Origin: Desulfotomaculum sp.
GTDB taxonomy: Bacteria > Bacillota > Desulfotomaculia > Desulfotomaculales > Nap2-2B
DNA: 18,892 bases
Assembly: GCA_003485325.1 (NCBI GenBank)
Contig: DMZI01000062.1
Location: 1-18,892 of the forward strand
Direction: 5' to 3'
Below the pieces are notes generated by a model. That model made no database searches. It saw only the letters and a program-made list of their open reading frames with translations, and was not told the origin of the DNA. Shown in pieces: positions 15,065-18,892 of the stretch. Numbering within the stretch: the first letter of the stretch is position 1; every line of letters starts with the position of its first letter. The position numbers and the translations under genes are program-made.

Positions 15065-15323
15065 AGAAATCGAAAGCGACCTTCAGCAAATTAAAAAGCT
15101 GGTCAATTACCTCGAAGAAGAGAACAATGCTCTGAGGGAAAAACTGGCGGTATTTGCCGGGTACGAACAGAAGGGCGAGCCTCAGGAACAGGCTTCGGGA
15201 GGAGCTTTTGATAATCTGAAAAAGATTTACGACGAAGGTTTTCATATCTGCAACGTTCATTTCGGGCGGTTACGCCGGGAAGAGTGCCTTTTTTGCACGG
15301 CATTTTTGGAGCGGGGTAAATAA
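15018..15323 (+). CDS. yabA: Replication initiation control protein YabA
   Basis: YabA binds DnaA and the DnaN clamp and restrains over-initiation of chromosome replication. The 101-residue product has an N-terminal leucine-zipper-like coiled coil (about 5-45), a short linker and a C-terminal zinc module HICNVH...CLFC (His76, Cys78, His81, Cys90, Cys93). GTG at 15018 is 9 nt after GGGGAG; GTG at 15009 and ATG at 15027 are alternatives. It begins inside ricT, and its TAA overlaps the rsmI ATG. Confidence 0.92.
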   Translation: MNPMSILFRQLETRIKEIESDLQQIKKLVNYLEEENNALREKLAVFAGYEQKGEPQEQASGGAFDNLKKIYDEGFHICNVHFGRLRREECLFCTAFLERGK

Positions 15324-16219
15324 TGGCGCCAAAAGATGATCCCGCTGATGAAAAAATAAGCAACGGCGCAAGCGGGACGCTTTATTTATGCGCCACACCA
15401 ATCGGCAATCTTGAAGATATATCGTTGAGGGCGCTCAGGCTGTTAAAGGAAGCCGATCTTATCGCCGCCGAGGATACCAGACACACCCGCAAGCTGCTTG
15501 CCCACTACGGCATTCATACGCCTGTGACCAGCTTTCACAGCCACAGCGGGCCGAAAAAATGCGAGTATCTGTTGGGCCTGCTGCTTTCAGGAAAACATTT
15601 GACGCTGGTGTCGGACGCCGGCATGCCGGGCATATCCGATCCGGGTGAAGTCCTTGTGGACGCCGCCATAAAAAGCGGGGTAAGTATCGTTCCCGTCCCG
15701 GGCCCTAACGCTGCGCTTGCCGCCCTTGTTGTATCAGGCTTGAACACATCCCGTTTTTGCTTTGAAGGTTTCTTGCCCGCCAACAAGCGTACCCGCAAAA
15801 AAAGAATAGCTTCCTTAACAAAAGAAGAGCGCACGACGATACTTTACGAGGCGCCCCACAGGCTGCTGAAGACTTTGGACGAACTGCTGGATCAGCTTGG
15901 GGACAGGCGTTTGTCTGTTGCCCGTGAACTGACCAAGCATTACGAAGAGATCTGGCGGGGAAGTTTATCGTCAGCACTGGAATATTTCCGGAGGAACAGC
16001 CCTTTGGGGGAATTTACCATAGTACTGGAGGGAAATAAAAACGAAGTCCGGGAGGAAGTCAAAACGGATCTGTCAGCCATTGCCTCCCAGGTAAGTGGTT
16101 TGCAGGCCGAAGGTATGCCGCGGCTGGCGGCTATCAAAGAAGTCGCCAAAAAGAACAAACTGACCAGAAACGAAGTTTATGCAGCTTTATTAAGGATAAA
16201 AAAAGACGAAGGACAATAA
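15323..16219 (+). CDS. rsmI: 16S rRNA (cytidine1402-2'-O)-methyltransferase
   Basis: RsmI uses S-adenosylmethionine to methylate the ribose of C1402 in 16S rRNA. It is a tetrapyrrole-methylase fold protein. The 298 residues show ATPIGNLEDI (24-33), AEDTRHTRKL (49-58), SDAGMPGISDPG (97-108), PVPGPNAAL (124-132) and EGFLP (148-152), all family landmarks. A C-terminal helical domain ends in KNKLTRNEVYAALL. The ATG overlaps the yabA stop (TAATG). The B. subtilis neighbours yabB and yazA, usually between yabA and rsmI, are missing. It is the last gene of the plus-strand operon. Confidence 0.97.
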   Translation: MAPKDDPADEKISNGASGTLYLCATPIGNLEDISLRALRLLKEADLIAAEDTRHTRKLLAHYGIHTPVTSFHSHSGPKKCEYLLGLLLSGKHLTLVSDAGMPGISDPGEVLVDAAIKSGVSIVPVPGPNAALAALVVSGLNTSRFCFEGFLPANKRTRKKRIASLTKEERTTILYEAPHRLLKTLDELLDQLGDRRLSVARELTKHYEEIWRGSLSSALEYFRRNSPLGEFTIVLEGNKNEVREEVKTDLSAIASQVSGLQAEGMPRLAAIKEVAKKNKLTRNEVYAALLRIKKDEGQ

Positions 16220-16224
16220 AATTA

Positions 16225-16258
16225 AAGCGGAAGGGCAAGTCATGCTTCCCTTCCGCTT
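16225..16258. terminator. Terminator between convergent rsmI and abrB
   Basis: AAGCGGAAGGG and CCCTTCCGCTT form a perfect 11-bp stem around a 12-nt loop. On the minus strand the stem is followed by TAATTTTATT, so it works best as the abrB terminator. On the plus strand no clear U tract follows, but the stem may still slow rsmI read-through. Confidence 0.75.
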
Positions 16259-16277
16259 GAGGATAATAGTTGATTGA

Positions 16278-16532
16278 CTATATTGCTTTGGTGTTTTCAA
16301 ACATTGTCAAGGCGCACTCACGGCAGACCAGTTTACCGCGGTAGTACTGCGTGTCTGAAGCGTCACCGCAGAAAACACAGGCCGGCTGGTATTTTTTAAG
16401 TACAATCCTTTCTTCATCAACGTAAATTTCGAGGGCGTCTTTTTCTTCTATGCCAAGGGTCCTTCTAAGTTCTATGGGAATAACAACCCTGCCTAGCTCG
16501 TCCACCCTCCTAACAATACCCGTTGATTTCAC
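16278..16532 (-). CDS. abrB: AbrB/SpoVT-family transition-state regulator with a C-terminal zinc-finger-like motif
   Basis: The first 48 residues (MKSTGIVRRVDELGRVVIPI and ELRRTLGIEEKDALEIYVDE) are almost identical to the DNA-binding swapped-hairpin domain of B. subtilis AbrB. After that the protein differs: it has CVFCG (Cys52/55) and CREC (Cys70/73), a likely zinc ribbon seen in clostridial AbrB-like proteins, in place of the Bacillus multimerisation tail. Total length is 84. GTG at 16532 follows a run of seven G residues. It sits between rsmI and metG on the opposite strand, as in Bacillus. It probably represses transition-phase and sporulation genes and its own promoter (see the candidate site upstream). 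Confidence 0.93.
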   Translation of the reverse strand: MKSTGIVRRVDELGRVVIPIELRRTLGIEEKDALEIYVDEERIVLKKYQPACVFCGDASDTQYYRGKLVCRECALTMFENTKAI

Positions 16533-16589
16533 CGCTTTCCCCCCCTATGCGACTTATTTAGACAAAACCAAACATTATTTTACAAGTAA

Positions 16590-16618
16590 ATGGTACCAGG
16601 CATACCATTAAAAGTCAA
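16590..16618 (-). promoter_or_regulatory. abrB promoter with embedded TGGTA repeats (candidate AbrB autoregulatory site)
   Basis: On the minus strand TTGACT (16613-16618) and TACCAT (16590-16595) are 17 bp apart. The spacer and -10 contain TGGTA-TGCC-TGGTA on the minus strand (16594-16607), plus an inverted TGGTA on the plus strand (16591-16595), making AATGGTA-N7-TACCATT. Pairs of TGGNA spaced 4-5 bp are the in vitro AbrB preference reported for B. subtilis, so self-repression is plausible. Confidence 0.6.
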
Positions 16619-16689
16619 TATTAATTTTAGAAAAATTTAGGGAAATATTTCTTGGATAGTAGTTACTGGTTATTTTTCCTTATTAAAAC

Positions 16690-16718
16690 TTGACAGTTAT
16701 GTTTTTATCTTCTAAAAT
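16690..16718 (+). promoter_or_regulatory. Sigma-A-type promoter of metG
   Basis: TTGACA (16690-16695) and TAAAAT (16713-16718) are separated by 17 bp; the -35 is perfect and the -10 matches 5 of 6. The leader to metG is about 90 nt. It has no AGGGTGGNACCGCG T-box sequence or long leader, and no clear SAM riboswitch, so simple promoter control is the default reading. Confidence 0.75.
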
Positions 16719-16816
16719 AGGCATGTTAATTTGGATATGTGGCTTTTCCTTACTATTCCTGCCGGTGGTGGGGTTTTTTGTTATCAATTGTTTTTAGAAC
16801 GAAAGAAGGTTAAGGT

Positions 16817-18349
16817 TTGAAAAAAATTTTTTACATTACCACCCCGATCTATTATCCGAGCAGCAGTCTGCACATAGGGCACGCCTATACGACCGTGGCT
16901 GCTGACGCATTTGCCCGTTTTAAGCGGCTTACCGGGCATGACGTATGGTTTTTGACCGGCTCTGACGAGCACGGCCAGAAAATTGAGCGTTCCGCCCGTG
17001 AAAAAGGGAAATCGCCGCAAGAATATGTTGATCATATTGTTGAGGGGTTTAAGCTCCTCTGGGAAAAGCTGCTGATCAGCAACGACGACTTTATCAGGAC
17101 TACGGAAGAAAGGCATAAGAAGGCGGTGCAGACCGTTTTTCAGAAGCTTTACGACCAGGGGGACATCTATAAAGCTTCCTACAAAGGCTGGTACTGTACG
17201 CCGTGCGAGGCGATGTGGACGGAAGCCCGGCTTGAAGAAGGCATGTGCCCGGACTGCGCCAGGCCTGTCGAGGCGGTAGAAGAGGAAAGCTATTTTTTCA
17301 GGATGTCCAACTATGCCGGCCGCCTGCTTGATTATATAGAGGCAAATCCTGACTTTATCCAGCCGGTGTCAAGGCGGAACGAGATGGTCAGTTTTATCAA
17401 CAGCGGCCTGGAAGACCTGTGTGTTTCCCGGACAACTTTTAAATGGGGAATTCCCGTACCCTTCGATCCCGATCATGTCATTTACGTTTGGGTGGACGCC
17501 CTGACCAACTACATATCCGCCCTCGGCTATGCAAGCGGGGACGAAACCTTGTATAAAAAGTTTTGGCCTGCCGATATCCACCTTGTCGGCAAGGATATCG
17601 TCCGTTTTCACAGTATTATCTGGCCAATCCTGTTAATGGCCGCGGGCATCGAACTTCCCCGGCAGGTTATGGGGCACGGCTGGCTGCTGCTGGAAAGCGG
17701 CAAGATGAGCAAGTCCCTTGGCAATGTTATCGATCCCCTTGAACTTATCGACAAGTACGGCGTTGACGCTGTGCGCTACTACCTTCTCCGGGAGGTTCCG
17801 CTAGGCGTGGACGTCTATTATTCGGAGCAGGCGCTGATCAAAAGGATCAATATGGACCTGGCCAATGACCTGGGCAATCTGGTCAGCCGCACACTGGGGA
17901 TGGTTCAAAAGTATCTGGGCGGAACGGCGGGGACTCCGGGACAGCCGGAGGGGGTTGACCTGGAGCTGATCAATTTGGCCGTTGATCTCCCGCCTGCAGT
18001 CCGCGAGCTGATGGACAAAAGGGACCTGTCGGGCGCTCTGGCGGCGATCTGGAAACTGGTCGGCCGGGCCAACAAGTACGTCGATGAAACACAGCCCTGG
18101 TCTTTGAACAAGGACCCCGCTCAAAAGGAAAGGCTGGCGACCATTCTTTACAATATGATGGAATGCCTGCGTTTTATAGGGGTACTGGTGACGCCTTTCA
18201 TGCCCCTAACACCTTCGAAAATCTGGCCGCAGTTGAATATAAAGGATAAACCGGAGCTGCACACCTGGGATTCGCTGACCTGGGGCAGGCTCCCCGCCGG
18301 TTTGACGGTGAGGCGTGAGCAGGCCCTCTTCCCGAGAATAGAAGTGTAA
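16817..18349 (+). CDS. metG: Methionyl-tRNA synthetase (short form)
   Basis: It charges tRNA(Met) in the cytoplasm. The 510-residue product has HIGH (19-22), the zinc-knuckle pairs CTPC (127-130) and CPDC (144-147), FRMSNYAGRLLDYIE, and KMSKS (296-300). It ends soon after the anticodon-binding helical domain, at LFPRIEV. It therefore lacks the C-terminal EMAP/Trbp111-like tRNA-binding domain (roughly 100-130 residues) of many Firmicute enzymes. The end looks natural rather than truncated. The start is TTG at 16817, supported by AAGAAGG and by MKKIFYITTPIYY aligning with the normal N-terminus. Confidence 0.97.
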   Translation: MKKIFYITTPIYYPSSSLHIGHAYTTVAADAFARFKRLTGHDVWFLTGSDEHGQKIERSAREKGKSPQEYVDHIVEGFKLLWEKLLISNDDFIRTTEERHKKAVQTVFQKLYDQGDIYKASYKGWYCTPCEAMWTEARLEEGMCPDCARPVEAVEEESYFFRMSNYAGRLLDYIEANPDFIQPVSRRNEMVSFINSGLEDLCVSRTTFKWGIPVPFDPDHVIYVWVDALTNYISALGYASGDETLYKKFWPADIHLVGKDIVRFHSIIWPILLMAAGIELPRQVMGHGWLLLESGKMSKSLGNVIDPLELIDKYGVDAVRYYLLREVPLGVDVYYSEQALIKRINMDLANDLGNLVSRTLGMVQKYLGGTAGTPGQPEGVDLELINLAVDLPPAVRELMDKRDLSGALAAIWKLVGRANKYVDETQPWSLNKDPAQKERLATILYNMMECLRFIGVLVTPFMPLTPSKIWPQLNIKDKPELHTWDSLTWGRLPAGLTVRREQALFPRIEV

Positions 18350-18374
18350 AGTCTTTGTTTTTGGAGTGATCTCT

Positions 18375-18892
18375 TTGAGCCCTGCGCTGAATAACGGCGC
18401 CCGCCTGATCTTGGCGGACAGCCATGCCCACCTGATTGATAGGAAATTTGACACAGACAGAAAAGAAGTTGTTGAGCGGACAGGGGCGGAAGGTATGTCC
18501 CTGGTCATTGATGTTGGTTATGACCTGGATTCTTCCCGCCGCAGCGCCGAGCTTGCCGGACAGGCGGAATTTATATACTCGGCCGTAGGAATTCACCCCC
18601 ACGACTCCGGCGAGGCGCCCAAAAACTATTTGAACGATCTCAAAAAACTGGCCGCATGTGACAAGGTTGTTGCCATAGGTGAAACCGGTCTGGACTTTTA
18701 CCGTAATTTAAGCCCGCAGGACGTTCAGCGGCGGGGTTTCAGAGAGCAGCTTGCCCCTGCCCGGGGGCTCAGCCTGCCGGGAATTATCCCCAGCCGGCCG
18801 GCGCCTGAGGATCTGGCGAGAATAATGCGCCGGGACAAAATCGGCCCAGCAGGGGGGGAACGGGAGAGCACACGGCCGGACTCCAGGCACCT
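18375..18892 (+). CDS. tatD: TatD-family metal-dependent hydrolase (5' part; runs off the right edge)
   Basis: The first ~130 codons are a clear TatD (YabD): DSHAHLID with the HxH metal pair, SAVGIHPHD, and GETGLDFYRNLSPQDVQRR with the metal-ligand glutamate. TatD proteins act as deoxyribonuclease or exonuclease in DNA quality control. TTG at 18375 has GGAGTGAT about 8 nt upstream and lies 25 nt after metG, so the two are likely co-transcribed. From about 18760 the match decays. The expected IIHSR.AHED metal-binding stretch reads IIPSRPAPED, and the expected GGVxHCFSG motif after GPAGG is unrecognisable, although the frame stays open. This may be poor sequence at a contig end or real degeneration. 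Confidence 0.85.
   Translation, partial: MSPALNNGARLILADSHAHLIDRKFDTDRKEVVERTGAEGMSLVIDVGYDLDSSRRSAELAGQAEFIYSAVGIHPHDSGEAPKNYLNDLKKLAACDKVVAIGETGLDFYRNLSPQDVQRRGFREQLAPARGLSLPGIIPSRPAPEDLARIMRRDKIGPAGGERESTRPDSRH

Noticed and set aside
16719..16816. T-box or SAM riboswitch in the metG leader
   Set aside because: The leader is only about 90 nt, and neither the T-box consensus nor a convincing riboswitch fold was seen.
16784..17116. Minus-strand frame opposite the start of metG
   Set aside because: Antisense to the conserved HIGH-containing metG sequence with no recognisable domain.
1..18892. CRISPR array, tRNA, rRNA or intact insertion sequence
   Set aside because: No regularly spaced repeats, cloverleaf-like segments, rRNA-like sequence or transposase motifs were recognised on either strand.

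Overview
The window looks like chromosomal DNA of an anaerobic, low-to-mid GC Gram-positive bacterium (Firmicutes, class Clostridia; a Peptococcaceae/Pelotomaculum/Desulfotomaculum-type organism is my inference). Three things point there. The block yaaO-tmk-holB-ricT-yabA-rsmI | abrB | metG-tatD is the Bacillus/Clostridia arrangement, with abrB inverted as in Bacillus subtilis. Ribosome binding sites are strong and GTG/TTG starts are common. Central carbon oxidation uses a ferredoxin-type 2-oxoacid oxidoreductase, an anaerobe's enzyme.

Layout. (1) Positions 1-930 are strikingly AT-rich. They hold the 5' part of a SAM-dependent methyltransferase, a frameshifted remnant that looks like a SIR2-like protein, and non-coding DNA with a perfect 18-bp palindrome. 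This reads as accessory or decaying DNA next to a conserved backbone. A small GC-rich patch with several inverted repeats (about 950-1025) separates it from the clp operon. (2) Positions 1074-4662, minus strand: a protein quality-control operon, tig - small ClpX-type zinc-finger ORF - clpP - clpX, with a sigma-A-type promoter upstream and a hairpin terminator downstream. The zinc-finger ORF has no normal start codon; TTA stands where the start should be. (3) Positions 4699-10935, minus strand: a seven-gene redox operon, porG-porD-porA-nuoE-nuoF-(HoxU/NuoG-like)-porB, behind a perfect consensus promoter. The NADH-dehydrogenase-like trio is inserted between the alpha and beta genes of the 2-oxoacid:ferredoxin oxidoreductase, so 2-oxoacid oxidation and NAD reduction appear to be one genetic and probably one physical unit. 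(4) Positions 11041-16219, plus strand: yaaO-like decarboxylase, tmk, holB, ricT, yabA, rsmI, tightly packed with overlapping ends. (5) Positions 16225-16618, minus strand: abrB with a terminator and a promoter that carries a candidate AbrB site. (6) Position 16690 to the end, plus strand: metG and the first part of tatD. The last ~130 bases of tatD look corrupted or strongly diverged.

The best candidates for something new are the interleaved por/nuo operon (a possible 2-oxoacid:NAD+ or electron-confurcating complex whose HoxU-like subunit lacks the His-Cys3 cluster and carries an extra Cys4 tail) and the stand-alone ClpX-type zinc-binding domain encoded between tig and clpP. No rRNA, tRNA, CRISPR array or intact insertion sequence was seen.
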